From the NCBI GenBank assembly GCA_035448825.1, contig DAOTJS010000008.1, positions 1 through 64,000 of the forward strand: a DNA stretch of 64,000 bases. Reading direction: 5' to 3'. The notes below the pieces were generated by a model. The model saw only the letters and a list, made by a program, of their open reading frames with translations, was not told the DNA's origin and made no database searches. Made by a program: the position numbers and the translations under genes. This document shows positions 43,986 to 53,084 of this stretch, one piece after another. Within the stretch, counting starts at the first letter, position 1. Each line of letters opens with the position of its first letter. The stretch comes from JAGNGI01 sp035448825 (GTDB lineage: Bacteria > Fidelibacterota > UBA2242).

Positions 43986-44018
43986 TATTTAAATTTTTTA
44001 TTAAATAAAATTTAAATA
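43986..44018. other. perfect AT-only hairpin upstream of carA
   Basis: TATTTAAATTTT (43986-43997) pairs perfectly with AAAATTTAAATA (44007-44018) around a 9-nt loop TTATTAAAT. All 12 pairs are A-T. In such AT-rich DNA chance occurrence is possible. No T-run follows. It might be a regulator-binding palindrome or an end of an inserted element. Confidence 0.5.
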
Positions 44019-44108
44019 GTTAGGAAGTGTTTTTATATACCTATGTCGTATCTAAGGTCAGAAAAATTTACTGAAATTCTTGAATTGATTGATTAAATTA
44101 CGCCCCGA

Positions 44109-44139
44109 TTGAAAGTATGTGAAATTAACTGAATATAAT
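44109..44139 (+). promoter_or_regulatory. candidate carA promoter
   Basis: A perfect TATAAT at 44134-44139 lies 22 bp before the carA ATG. TTGAAA at 44109-44114 is the best -35 match, but the spacer is 19 bp, longer than ideal. Confidence 0.4.
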
Positions 44140-44161
44140 TCTTGGAAAGTCAAGTAAATCA

Positions 44162-45214
44162 ATGAATAAACGTACGGCGCTTTTAACCCTCGAGGACGGT
44201 CACGTTTTCGAGGGTTTTTCTTTTGGCTGGGAAGGTGCAACCGCCGGGGAACTGGTCTTTAATACCGGTATGGTCGGTTACCCGGAGAGTCTAACTGATC
44301 CTTCCTATTATGGCCAAATTTTGGTAATGACCTATCCCTTAATCGGCAATTATGGCGTACCAGAGTTCAAACCGGATAGCCTGGCTTTTGAATCTGATCG
44401 AATTCAAGTTCGCGGCTTGGTAGTAGCGGATTACTCAGCGGATTATTGTCATTGGAATGCCCGCCAATCGCTGGGCGAATGGTTAGAATCTCAAAAAATT
44501 CCAGCCATAACAGGCATTGATACCCGCGCCCTGACCCAGATTTTACGCGAAGAAGGTACAATGCTTGCCAAAATCACTTTTGATGACGAAATTGATTACT
44601 ACGATCCTAACCGCCAGAATGTTGTCGCCGAAGTAAGCTGCATTGAACCGCGGACTTATGGCCAGGGCAAGAAACGAATCGCCCTTCTGGATTGCGGATG
44701 TAAACGGAGTATTATCTCGCAATTGGCTCAACATAGAGTCGAGATTTTGCGTTTACCCTGGAATAGCGATTTGACCAAGTATGATTTCGATGGGTTGTGT
44801 ATTTCAAATGGTCCAGGTAATCCTAGAAATTGTGAAGCTCCTATCGCCTCAGTTCGTCTGGCATTAGAGAATAAAATTCCGATACTGGGCATTTGCCTTG
44901 GTAATCAAATTCTAGCCTTAGCCGCCGGGGCAAAAACTTATAAACTTAAATATGGCCATCGAGGGCAAAATCAACCGGTAATAGACCAAACCAGCGGATG
45001 CTGTTACATTACATCGCAGAACCATGGCTTTGCCGTTGATGATAAATCCTTACCTGAGGATTGGCAAATCTGGTTTAGTAATTTGAACGACCGAACTAAT
45101 GAGGGCTTAATCCATCGTTCCGGGCGATTTATGAGCGTTCAGTTTCATCCGGAAGCCGCCACTGGCCCACTCGATACGATGTTTATCTTCAACCGATTCC
45201 TCGATATTTTATAA
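44162..45214 (+). CDS. carA: carbamoyl-phosphate synthase small subunit
   Basis: CarA supplies ammonia from glutamine to CarB. The 350-residue protein has the N-terminal CPSase small domain (about residues 1-140, VFNTGMVGYPESLTDPSYYGQ) and a class I glutaminase domain with nucleophile cysteine in ILGICLGNQ and the His/Glu pair in QFHPEA. The oxyanion and GPGNPRNCE motifs are present. The ATG at 44162 has little Shine-Dalgarno sequence. It precedes carB by 151 bp, an unusually long gap that contains a TATAAT and a small overlapping frame. Confidence 0.96.
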   Translation: MNKRTALLTLEDGHVFEGFSFGWEGATAGELVFNTGMVGYPESLTDPSYYGQILVMTYPLIGNYGVPEFKPDSLAFESDRIQVRGLVVADYSADYCHWNARQSLGEWLESQKIPAITGIDTRALTQILREEGTMLAKITFDDEIDYYDPNRQNVVAEVSCIEPRTYGQGKKRIALLDCGCKRSIISQLAQHRVEILRLPWNSDLTKYDFDGLCISNGPGNPRNCEAPIASVRLALENKIPILGICLGNQILALAAGAKTYKLKYGHRGQNQPVIDQTSGCCYITSQNHGFAVDDKSLPEDWQIWFSNLNDRTNEGLIHRSGRFMSVQFHPEAATGPLDTMFIFNRFLDIL

Positions 45215-45365
45215 ATGCCAAGAAAACAAAAATTAATCAATTGATAATTAATGGATATTATAATGCGAATTGCAAACAAAAAATCTCAGATTAAATACCG
45301 GGCAGATGTTGTGAATGAATTATTATGCTTGGCAATCTCAACGCCCTCGGTGGTGAAAGGAAATA

Positions 45366-48300
45366 ATGGTTAAGAAAGTTCTCATTCTCGGCAGTGCCGC
45401 GCTCAAAATCGGAGAAGCCGGTGAATTTGATTATTCCGGCAGTCAGGCCATCAAAGCCTTAAAGGAAGAAGGCATTCATACAATTCTGGTAAATCCCAAT
45501 ATTGCTACCATTCAGACCTCAGAAAATTTAGCCGATGAAATCTACTTCCTACCTGTTAATGCCGAATTTGTCGAAAAAGTAATTGAAAAAACCAAGCCGG
45601 ATGGCATTTTACTTAGCTTTGGTGGTCAGACTGCCCTCAATACCGGTCTGGAACTACACCGCCGCGGCATTCTCCAAAAATATGATATTGCAGTTCTTGG
45701 CACTCCGATTCAGGCTATTAAAGACACCGAAGACCGCCAGCTTTTTATTCGCCGTATGCAGGAAATTGAGGTCAAAACGGCTCGCAGTCAAATAGCCACC
45801 AACCTCGATGAGGCTTTAAAAGCCGCTGAAGCCTTATCTTTTCCGGTAATTATCCGGATTGCGTATGCTCTTGGCGGGCTGGGTTCCGGCGTTTGTCGCA
45901 ATCTTGAAGAATTTCGGGATAAAGCCGAGAAAGCCCTCACTTATGCGCCCCAGATTTTAGTCGAGGAATACCTGGAGGGCTGGAAAGAGATCGAGTACGA
46001 GGTTATGCGCGATAGTTTCAACAACTGCCTGACGATTTGTAATATGGAAAATGTGGATCCGATGGGCATTCATACCGGCGAAAGTATCGTCGTGGCACCC
46101 TGTCAAACACTTACCAATAGCGAATGTCATAAGTTACGTTCCCTGGCAATAAAGGTCGTCCGTCATCTCGGGATAGTTGGCGAATGTAATATCCAGTTTG
46201 CACTCGATCCGCAATCAGAGGATTATCGCGTCATCGAGGTCAATGCCCGACTATCACGCAGTTCAGCGCTGGCTTCCAAAGCCACCGGCTATCCGATTGC
46301 CTTCATTGCCGCTAAACTGGCGCTCGGCTATGGACTGCATCAATTGCCCAATAAAGTAACCCGTACGACGACCGCTTTCTTCGAGCCAGCTCTGGATTAT
46401 GTCGTAGTTAAAATTCCACGCTGGGATTTGAAAAAATTCCGCAATGTCAGTCATCGCATCGGTTCTGGTATGAAATCAGTCGGCGAAGTGATGGCGATTG
46501 GGCGAACTTTCGAGGAAGCTATCCAGAAAGGCTTGCGCATGCTCGAAACCGGCGCCAATGGTATCGTCGGCAATAACGGGGTAATATTTGAAAATCTGGA
46601 ACGAGAACTAAGCGAGCCGACCGATGAACGCATCTTTGCCGTTGCTGAAGCCATCCACCAAGGCTACGACATCGCTAAAATTGCCCGATTGACCAACATA
46701 AACCCCTGGTTTATTTACAAAATCCGCAATATCGTCGCGATGAACACCAGTTTAAGTGAATTCCGGGATAAAGAGTTACCGGCTAACATCTTACTGTCGG
46801 CTAAAAAGCTCGGCTTTTCCGATAAGCAAATCGCCCTCGCCTCCGGGAAATCAGAAGCCGAAATCCGCCAGTTGCGGCTGAAAGCCAACATTCGACCATT
46901 CATTCGGCAAATTGACACGCTGGCGGCTGAATTTCCGGCTTATACTAATTACCTTTACTTGACCTATAACGCCATTCGCGATGATGTCAATTTTAGTGAC
47001 TTAAATGTGGTCATAATTCTTGGCTCGGGGGCTTACCATATTGGTAGTTCGGTCGAATTTGATTGGAGTTGCGTGAATTGTGGTCAAACTCTGCGGCGAC
47101 TTGGATATAATTCAATTATGCTGAATTACAATCCAGAAACGGTCAGTACCGATTATGATGAATCCGATTTCTTGATTTTTGATGAAATAAGTTTTGAAAA
47201 CGTGGTGGAAATCTATGCCAAATTCAGTGCACTCGGCGTAATCGTTTCGATGGGCGGTCAAATACCTAATAACCTGGCTTTGAAATTACACAATGCCAAT
47301 GTCCGAATTCTGGGCACATCACCGGAAAGCATTGATCGAGCCGAAAATCGGCGCAAATTCTCGGATTTGCTTGATAAACTCAATATTGATCAACCAATCT
47401 GGAAAGAGATAACTTCCGTCGAGCTAGCTAGGGAATTTGCCCACGAATACGGCTACCCGGTTTTGATTCGGCCTTCGTATGTCTTGAGCGGCGCGGCAAT
47501 GGCGGTGGCTTCCAACGACGAGGAACTTGTTCAGTATTTGCAACGCGCGGTGAAAATTTCGCCGGAGTATCCGACCGTCATTAGCAAATTTTTAGAAAAT
47601 GCCAAGGAAATCGAGTGTGACGCCGTCGCTCGCAATGGCGAAATTATCATATACGCTATTTCGGAACACGTCGAGAATGCCGGTGTTCATTCCGGTGATG
47701 CCACCTTAGTTCTACCGCCGCAACGCACTTATCTGGAAACTATCCGACGGATCCGAATTATTACTAGCAAGATCGCTCAGAATTTAAAAATCAATGGGCC
47801 ATTCAACATTCAGTTCATCGCTAAGCAGAATGAAGTGAAGGTAATCGAATGTAACTTACGAGCCTCGCGCAGTTTCCCGTTTGTCTCGAAAGTCCTCAAG
47901 CGTAATTTTATTGACATAGCTACGCAGGTTATTATGCACGTTCCGCTGGAACCGATTCCAGTAACGCTATTCGAGCTGAATCATGTCGGTGTAAAAGCAC
48001 CCCAGTTTTCATTCACGCGTTTGCAAGGCGCCGATCCAACTCTGGGTGTAGAAATGGCTTCCACTGGCGAAGTTGCTTGCCTCGGCGACGATTTCGATGA
48101 AGCTTTTCTGAAAGCACTAATTTCGGTCGGCTACCATTTCCCGCCGCGAGCGGCTTTAATTTCATCAGGCCCGATCGAATCCAAAGCCGAATTACTAGAA
48201 TCGATTCGAACTCTCCAAAATATGAATGTGAAGCTGTATGCCACCGGTGGAACCGCAAAATTTCTGGAAGCAAATAAGGTTCAGGTTGAAACCTTGTTTT

Positions 48301-48545
48301 GGCCGCTAGAGAAAAAAGAACCGAACGTCATTACCTATCTCAAAAATGGTCAGATTGATTTAGTAATCAATATTCCTAAAAGCTACCAGGAACGAGAACT
48401 AACCAATGGCTATTTAATCCGGCGTACGGCGGCTGATTTTAATGTAATGTTAATTACCAATCGCCAGATCGCAATGCGCTTCATCGAGGCTATCTCCCGA
48501 CTGAAAATGGATGATTTGAAAATCAGAAGTTGGGGCGAATATTGA
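45366..48545 (+). CDS. carB: carbamoyl-phosphate synthase large subunit
   Basis: CarB makes carbamoyl phosphate for pyrimidine and arginine synthesis. The 1059-residue protein has two homologous ATP-grasp halves. The first holds LILGSAALKIGEAGEFDYSG, EYLEGWKEIEYEV and NARLSRSSALASKATGYP; the second VIILGSGAYHIGSSVEFDWS and ECNLRASRSFPFVSKVL. The C-terminal MGS-like allosteric domain lies at about residues 930-1059 (ATGGTAKFLEAN). Length matches the family. GAAAGG lies just upstream of the ATG. It is followed 12 bp later by mutM. Confidence 0.97.
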   Translation: MVKKVLILGSAALKIGEAGEFDYSGSQAIKALKEEGIHTILVNPNIATIQTSENLADEIYFLPVNAEFVEKVIEKTKPDGILLSFGGQTALNTGLELHRRGILQKYDIAVLGTPIQAIKDTEDRQLFIRRMQEIEVKTARSQIATNLDEALKAAEALSFPVIIRIAYALGGLGSGVCRNLEEFRDKAEKALTYAPQILVEEYLEGWKEIEYEVMRDSFNNCLTICNMENVDPMGIHTGESIVVAPCQTLTNSECHKLRSLAIKVVRHLGIVGECNIQFALDPQSEDYRVIEVNARLSRSSALASKATGYPIAFIAAKLALGYGLHQLPNKVTRTTTAFFEPALDYVVVKIPRWDLKKFRNVSHRIGSGMKSVGEVMAIGRTFEEAIQKGLRMLETGANGIVGNNGVIFENLERELSEPTDERIFAVAEAIHQGYDIAKIARLTNINPWFIYKIRNIVAMNTSLSEFRDKELPANILLSAKKLGFSDKQIALASGKSEAEIRQLRLKANIRPFIRQIDTLAAEFPAYTNYLYLTYNAIRDDVNFSDLNVVIILGSGAYHIGSSVEFDWSCVNCGQTLRRLGYNSIMLNYNPETVSTDYDESDFLIFDEISFENVVEIYAKFSALGVIVSMGGQIPNNLALKLHNANVRILGTSPESIDRAENRRKFSDLLDKLNIDQPIWKEITSVELAREFAHEYGYPVLIRPSYVLSGAAMAVASNDEELVQYLQRAVKISPEYPTVISKFLENAKEIECDAVARNGEIIIYAISEHVENAGVHSGDATLVLPPQRTYLETIRRIRIITSKIAQNLKINGPFNIQFIAKQNEVKVIECNLRASRSFPFVSKVLKRNFIDIATQVIMHVPLEPIPVTLFELNHVGVKAPQFSFTRLQGADPTLGVEMASTGEVACLGDDFDEAFLKALISVGYHFPPRAALISSGPIESKAELLESIRTLQNMNVKLYATGGTAKFLEANKVQVETLFWPLEKKEPNVITYLKNGQIDLVINIPKSYQERELTNGYLIRRTAADFNVMLITNRQIAMRFIEAISRLKMDDLKIRSWGEY

Positions 48546-48557
48546 GGAATCCGCTCC

Positions 48558-49385
48558 GTGCCCGAACTACCGGAAGTCCAGACCGTTGTCAATGACCTAA
48601 TAGCCGCAAAATTAGTCGGCCAGAAGATTCTCAAAATTGAAATTCGCTGGCCGAAAATCATTGCCGAGCCTGGCACGGAAAAATTCACTACTGAGATTCA
48701 AAACCGAAAAATAACCGCGATTACCCGACGCGGAAAATTTATTATAATTGAACTGAAGCCGGTAAAATTTCTCCTCGTTCATCTGCGTATGTCAGGGAAA
48801 TTCTTCCTGACAATGCCCGATTGGCCAATTAGCAAACATGAGCATTTAATTTTTTCACTAAGTGACGGTCGCCAATTGCGTTATCATGACACTCGCAAAT
48901 TCGGACGCTTCTGGTTGGTTGATCAGCCGGAGAAAGTAATCGGCAAACTGGGCGTTGAGCCGCTAAGCATTGAATTTACGGTTGAAATTCTGACTGAAAA
49001 TTTGCGTAAACACCATCGTCAGATTAAACCGCTTTTACTGGATCAGACAATTATAGCGGGCTTGGGCAATATTTACGCTGATGAAGCTCTCTGGGAAGCA
49101 GGCATCCATCCTTTAAGAACGGCTGATTCCCTCAATAATCAGGAAATCGCATCTTTGCATAAAGCTATTCCAAAAGTTCTACAGCAGGGTTTAGCCAATC
49201 AAGGGACAAGTCTCGGCAACGGCCAAGGTAATTTCCAATCGGTTGACCGGCGCGGTCGCAACCAGGAAGCGCTGAAAATTTTTCGTCGTAGCGGTCAGGC
49301 CTGTCCGCGATGCGGGACGACTATTGAACGTCTCAAAGTTGGTCAGAGGAGTACCCACATTTGCCCACATTGCCAGAAAATTTAA
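48558..49385 (+). CDS. mutM: formamidopyrimidine-DNA glycosylase (Fpg/MutM)
   Basis: It excises 8-oxoguanine and formamidopyrimidines and cuts abasic sites. The 275-residue protein has the catalytic N-terminus PELPEVQTV (Pro2 is the nucleophile, Glu3 the base) after the initiator. The LGNIYADEALW motif of the helix-two-turn-helix domain and the C-terminal zinc finger are also present, the finger with four cysteines (CPRCGTTIERLKV and CPHC). The start is GTG 48558, fixed by the conserved N-terminus. It follows carB by 12 bp, so it may be cotranscribed. Confidence 0.96.
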   Translation: MPELPEVQTVVNDLIAAKLVGQKILKIEIRWPKIIAEPGTEKFTTEIQNRKITAITRRGKFIIIELKPVKFLLVHLRMSGKFFLTMPDWPISKHEHLIFSLSDGRQLRYHDTRKFGRFWLVDQPEKVIGKLGVEPLSIEFTVEILTENLRKHHRQIKPLLLDQTIIAGLGNIYADEALWEAGIHPLRTADSLNNQEIASLHKAIPKVLQQGLANQGTSLGNGQGNFQSVDRRGRNQEALKIFRRSGQACPRCGTTIERLKVGQRSTHICPHCQKI

Positions 49386-49496
49386 CCTCCCTCAAGTTAT
49401 TTTATCTGAAATTCGGCTGTTTGATTCCCTGGAAATTTCCTTAAATTTTCTATATGGAAAAGGGTAATTCTAACTAATTTCCGATTTTTAATTACT

Positions 49497-50387
49497 TTGT
49501 CTAAAGTTAACTTAAGAATATTTCAGATTACGACGGCGGTTCTGGTTATTTTTATGACCGCTAGTACGCTTCTGACTCCTGAAACAGGCTTTGAAATTTC
49601 TTCAAATAGACCGATTTCGCAAATTGTGCGAACGCTTGGCTTTGACCATTTGCCGCATTCCTGGCTAAATATCGGACTGTGGCTAGTATTGATAGCTGGA
49701 ATGTTAGCGGCCATATTTCTAAAAGGTATGAGGGATTTCGCTCCCAAATTTCTGCATTTTTTACTGGCGGCTATTTTCCTGCTTATTTTATGTGATAAAG
49801 CTTTCAATCAACGCTTTGTTATCTCAATTCTGGAAGGGCAAGAAGTCAATTTTGCCCAATTTTTGAAAAAACCGAAACCGGAATACAACATTCGCTTACA
49901 ACTTCTCAGTTTCGATATAAAAACCCATCCAGATGGGAAAACAGTGGAATCTTACACCAGCCGATTGCTGATTAATCAAACCGATACTACCATTCTGGCT
50001 GTCAACCGACCGCTCGCTATCGGTAAATATCGGTTATATCAAAGTGCTTTTAAAAAAGATTATTTATTTGAAGTTATTTGCGGCGGGGATACATTAATTT
50101 CGCCTTTTAATGTAGCCTGCAACTTCAATCAGCAGGTAATCGTCCTGAAAGGTATTGATACTTTGGCGCGGGCGTTGACAGTCGAAATTGATCATAAAGA
50201 ATATCAGATTCCGCCCGGTGAGGTATTCAATGTCGCCGGTCGCAAAATTAAAATTAATCCACTGAGTCCAAAGTATACCACAATCATTGAAGTCGCCGAA
50301 GTTACGGGCCTAAGGTTACTGGCGCTACTTAGTCTAATGTATTTAGCCGTGCTGACTTATGTTATTTTATGGAAGCAAATTCGCTAA
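49497..50387 (+). CDS. ResB-like cytochrome c biogenesis protein
   Basis: A 296-residue membrane protein with hydrophobic spans near residues 10-22, 58-76, 86-104 and 270-292, and a periplasmic domain between the third and fourth spans (about 105-265). This matches ResB/Ccs1, which holds heme and apocytochrome c with CcsA in system II maturation. It is short for the family but like single-unit forms. It lies 17 bp upstream of the CcsA-like gene. The TTG start at 49497 has no visible ribosome-binding site, so the true start is uncertain. Confidence 0.75.
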   Translation: MSKVNLRIFQITTAVLVIFMTASTLLTPETGFEISSNRPISQIVRTLGFDHLPHSWLNIGLWLVLIAGMLAAIFLKGMRDFAPKFLHFLLAAIFLLILCDKAFNQRFVISILEGQEVNFAQFLKKPKPEYNIRLQLLSFDIKTHPDGKTVESYTSRLLINQTDTTILAVNRPLAIGKYRLYQSAFKKDYLFEVICGGDTLISPFNVACNFNQQVIVLKGIDTLARALTVEIDHKEYQIPPGEVFNVAGRKIKINPLSPKYTTIIEVAEVTGLRLLALLSLMYLAVLTYVILWKQIR

Positions 50388-50404
50388 CATAAGGGAAAAA
50401 CACA

Positions 50405-51169
50405 GTGGAACAACCGCTTTTAATCGCCGCATTGATTTTATACACAATTGCTTTTGTTAGTCTGATTACTAAAGTCAAGGACCGAATTTGTTCGATCGTA
50501 ATCTGGCTGGCTATTCTGGTACATCTGGGCGCGCTGATTTGGCGATCACTGGTAGCCGGGCATCCGCCGTTCACTTCGCTCTATGAAACGAGTCTGCTGT
50601 TGTCTCTTTTACTGGCCTTGAGATTGGTCATTTGGCGACGGCAGATTGAGCCTCGGTACCGCTGGATAGTTCTATTGATAATTATAGGAATAATCGCCGG
50701 AGCTTGGTTAATGCCACCTTCGGATAAAACGATACAGCCGCTAACGCCCGCCTTGAATAGTTTCTGGATGTATCTGCACGTGCCTTCGTACTTTTTTGGT
50801 TATATGGCGCTTGTTCTGGCGGTTATTTACGCTCTTGTTTTTCTAGTGCAAAATAAAAATGAGAGTTCGAGCGACGGGATGTCATTACTGAGAAAAATGG
50901 ATAATGAAGTTCGAATTGCTTTTCTCTTTTTGAATATCGGATTAGTGACCGGAGCATTCTGGGGTTATCAGAGCTGGGGCAATTATTGGTCATGGGATGC
51001 CAAAGAAATCTGGGCGTTAATTAATATCCTGGTTCTGGCGTTTTATTTTCATTTGCTGAAGCCGAGAGGGGTGAAGAAAGCCGTGATTGTAATTATTACT
51101 TTTGTGACCGTGATTTTCACCTATCTGGGAGTTAGTTTTCTATTGAAAGGCTTGCATAGCTATCTTTGA
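50405..51169 (+). CDS. CcsA/ResC-like cytochrome c heme ligation protein
   Basis: A 254-residue polytopic membrane protein with the heme-handling WWD motif WGNYWSWDAKEIWALINIL (about residues 192-210), and histidines flanking it as in the CcsA/ResC/CcmC superfamily. About eight spans are visible. Together with the ResB-like protein it forms the system II cytochrome c maturation pair, which attaches heme to exported apocytochromes. It starts at GTG 50405. Confidence 0.9.
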   Translation: MEQPLLIAALILYTIAFVSLITKVKDRICSIVIWLAILVHLGALIWRSLVAGHPPFTSLYETSLLLSLLLALRLVIWRRQIEPRYRWIVLLIIIGIIAGAWLMPPSDKTIQPLTPALNSFWMYLHVPSYFFGYMALVLAVIYALVFLVQNKNESSSDGMSLLRKMDNEVRIAFLFLNIGLVTGAFWGYQSWGNYWSWDAKEIWALINILVLAFYFHLLKPRGVKKAVIVIITFVTVIFTYLGVSFLLKGLHSYL

Positions 51170-51303
51170 TAAATGCCATTTAATTAATAAAGACTGGTTA
51201 AAATTGGTAATATTTGCAAGTGGCAGAAATCTTGCGTTGTAGAATAAATTAGGCTAAATTGAAGATAGTTAGTTTATTGATTTAATGTGTCTTGGGAGAA
51301 ACA

Positions 51304-51750
51304 ATGGATCGCAGTCAATTTGAAAATATATTGGATTTTGCGGTTGAGCGCGAATGGGAATCCGTTCGTTTCTATCACCGTTTGTTGCAGGGAGCGCCAT
51401 CACTGGCTATGATGGAGGCTATCCGGGAAATCGAGCTGATGGAACGTCAACATATCGAGAAATTAGAGCAGTTTCGTAAAACCGGTTTTAAATCGCAGGC
51501 TATTCCGTCGGTTGATAACCTTCAAATTGGTGAATATCTTGTACCCACGGTTGAGAATCAAAGTTATCGCGATATGCTGATGACCGCTATTCAGCGTGAA
51601 GAACTTTCTTTTAAACTATATAAGACTTTAGCCTCAACCAGTCGCGATCCAGAGGTAGCGAATTTGTTCGAAAAATTAGCCTCTGAGGAGGCACAACATA
51701 AAAATGATTTTGAGAGACTATACGATTCGGAAATACTACAGAAAAATTAA
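51304..51750 (+). CDS. ferritin-like (rubrerythrin-type) protein
   Basis: A 148-residue four-helix protein with diiron-ligand-like motifs: EREWESVRFY, IELMERQHIEKLEQF, IQREELSFKLYK and LASEEAQHKNDFE, spaced as in a ferritin-like fold. It lacks the C-terminal rubredoxin domain of rubrerythrin. It is likely involved in iron or peroxide handling, but the function is not established. The ATG at 51304 is chosen because GGGAGA is just upstream; an in-frame TTG at 51292 overlaps that site. Confidence 0.82.
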   Translation: MDRSQFENILDFAVEREWESVRFYHRLLQGAPSLAMMEAIREIELMERQHIEKLEQFRKTGFKSQAIPSVDNLQIGEYLVPTVENQSYRDMLMTAIQREELSFKLYKTLASTSRDPEVANLFEKLASEEAQHKNDFERLYDSEILQKN

Positions 51751-51931
51751 ATCGGGTGAATTGGTAAAAGTCAAGGTTTGATTTGAAGTTGCGGAAATTT
51801 TCAGCGAAAATTCATTAAACATTGTAATTGGGCTTGATTTTTTCGAACCGGTTTTCATAAATAGAAGAAATTATCAGGTGCACGGCAGAATTAATTAATG
51901 TGAAATTACTTACAATTTATAAGGAGCAACT

Positions 51932-53053
51932 ATGGCGGTAAATATTGAGGAAGTGACAACGCCCCAGCAATTAAAACAGTTCATTAAATTTCCGCTGAAG
52001 CTTTATCGGGGTAATCCGTATTATGTACCTTCGTTGAATTTCGATGAAAGAAATACTTTGGATCGTCAAAAAAACCCGGCTTTTGAATTTTGCGACGCTC
52101 GTTACTGGCTGGCCTATAAAAACGGCAAATTGGCGGGCCGCATAGCTGGAATTTACAATAAACGCTTTGTTGAAATCTCAGGTAATAAATACTTGCGTTT
52201 CGGCTGGGTGGATTTTATAGACGATGAAGAGGTTGTCACGGCTCTCTTTAAGGCACTCGAAGATTGGGGTAAAGAGCTGGGAGTTGAAGCCATTCATGGA
52301 CCGCTGGGTTTTACCGACCTGGATCGCGAAGGAATGCTAATCGAAGGCTTTGAAGAGATTGGAACGATGGCAACCATTTATAATTATCCATACTACCCAA
52401 AATATCTCGAGAATTTAGGTTATCAGAAAGATATTGATTGGGTCGAATATGATATCACTGTACCGAAGGTTATGCCCCAGAAACTCATTAATGTTTCACA
52501 GATTGTCAAACAGCGACTCGGCCTGCATACTCTGCAGGTTAAAAAAATCAAAGATGTTTTGCCTTATGCTCATCAAATTTTTGAGGTTTTAAACGCGACT
52601 TATTCCGTGCTATATGGCTTTGTGCCGCTTACTGAAAAACAAATTGATGCCTATGTTAGGCAATATATTAGTCTTATGGACCCCGATTTTATTGCCATTG
52701 TGCTTGATAAAAATGATCAAATCGTCGGCATCGGACTCACAATGCCATCTTTAGCGCGAGCTCTTCAGAAAGCCAGGGGTCGGCTTTTTCCGTTTGGATT
52801 TCTGCACCTGCTATGGGCTTTGAAACATGCTAAGGTCGCCGATCTGTTGATAGTTGGTGTTTTGCCGGAATATCAGGGGCAGGGAGTACCGGCGTTAATG
52901 ATTGCTGAAGTAGGTATAAAATTAGTCCGTAAAGGCATACAGAGAGCCGAATCGAACCCCGAACTGGAAACTAATATCAAAGTCCAATCTCAATGGAAGT
53001 ATTTCGATCTGCGTCAGCATAAACGCCGACGTTGTTTTATTAAACATACCTAA
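51932..53053 (+). CDS. GNAT-like acetyltransferase-family protein
   Basis: A 373-residue soluble protein with an internal GNAT-like fold: an N-terminal domain including FPLKLYRGNPYYVPSLNFDER and GPLGFTDLDREGMLIEGF, and a C-terminal acetyl-CoA-binding-like stretch VGVLPEYQGQGVPALMIAE (about residues 310-328). It belongs to a family sometimes labelled GTP cyclohydrolase in FCB genomes, an annotation the sequence does not support. Substrate unknown. AAGGAG lies six bases before the ATG. Confidence 0.75.
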   Translation: MAVNIEEVTTPQQLKQFIKFPLKLYRGNPYYVPSLNFDERNTLDRQKNPAFEFCDARYWLAYKNGKLAGRIAGIYNKRFVEISGNKYLRFGWVDFIDDEEVVTALFKALEDWGKELGVEAIHGPLGFTDLDREGMLIEGFEEIGTMATIYNYPYYPKYLENLGYQKDIDWVEYDITVPKVMPQKLINVSQIVKQRLGLHTLQVKKIKDVLPYAHQIFEVLNATYSVLYGFVPLTEKQIDAYVRQYISLMDPDFIAIVLDKNDQIVGIGLTMPSLARALQKARGRLFPFGFLHLLWALKHAKVADLLIVGVLPEYQGQGVPALMIAEVGIKLVRKGIQRAESNPELETNIKVQSQWKYFDLRQHKRRRCFIKHT

Positions 53054-53084
53054 GCGTTTTCCACACTAATTCGAGATATTAAAA

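Larger units (their letters stand above)
43496..44161. other. AT-rich gene-free stretch between the Clp-fold pair and carA
   Basis: A 666-bp stretch with no intact gene. On the minus strand between about 43835 and 43967, a short open stretch (MTNRILSLQFSVE...) is followed in a shifted frame by one reading ...ISDRGCLAIIDDFIQALEIL before a stop, which looks like a decayed small gene. It also holds an inverted repeat CCTATCTA (43655-43662)/TAGATAGG (43720-43727) and the AT-only hairpin listed next. The carA promoter lies at the right end. Confidence 0.45.
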
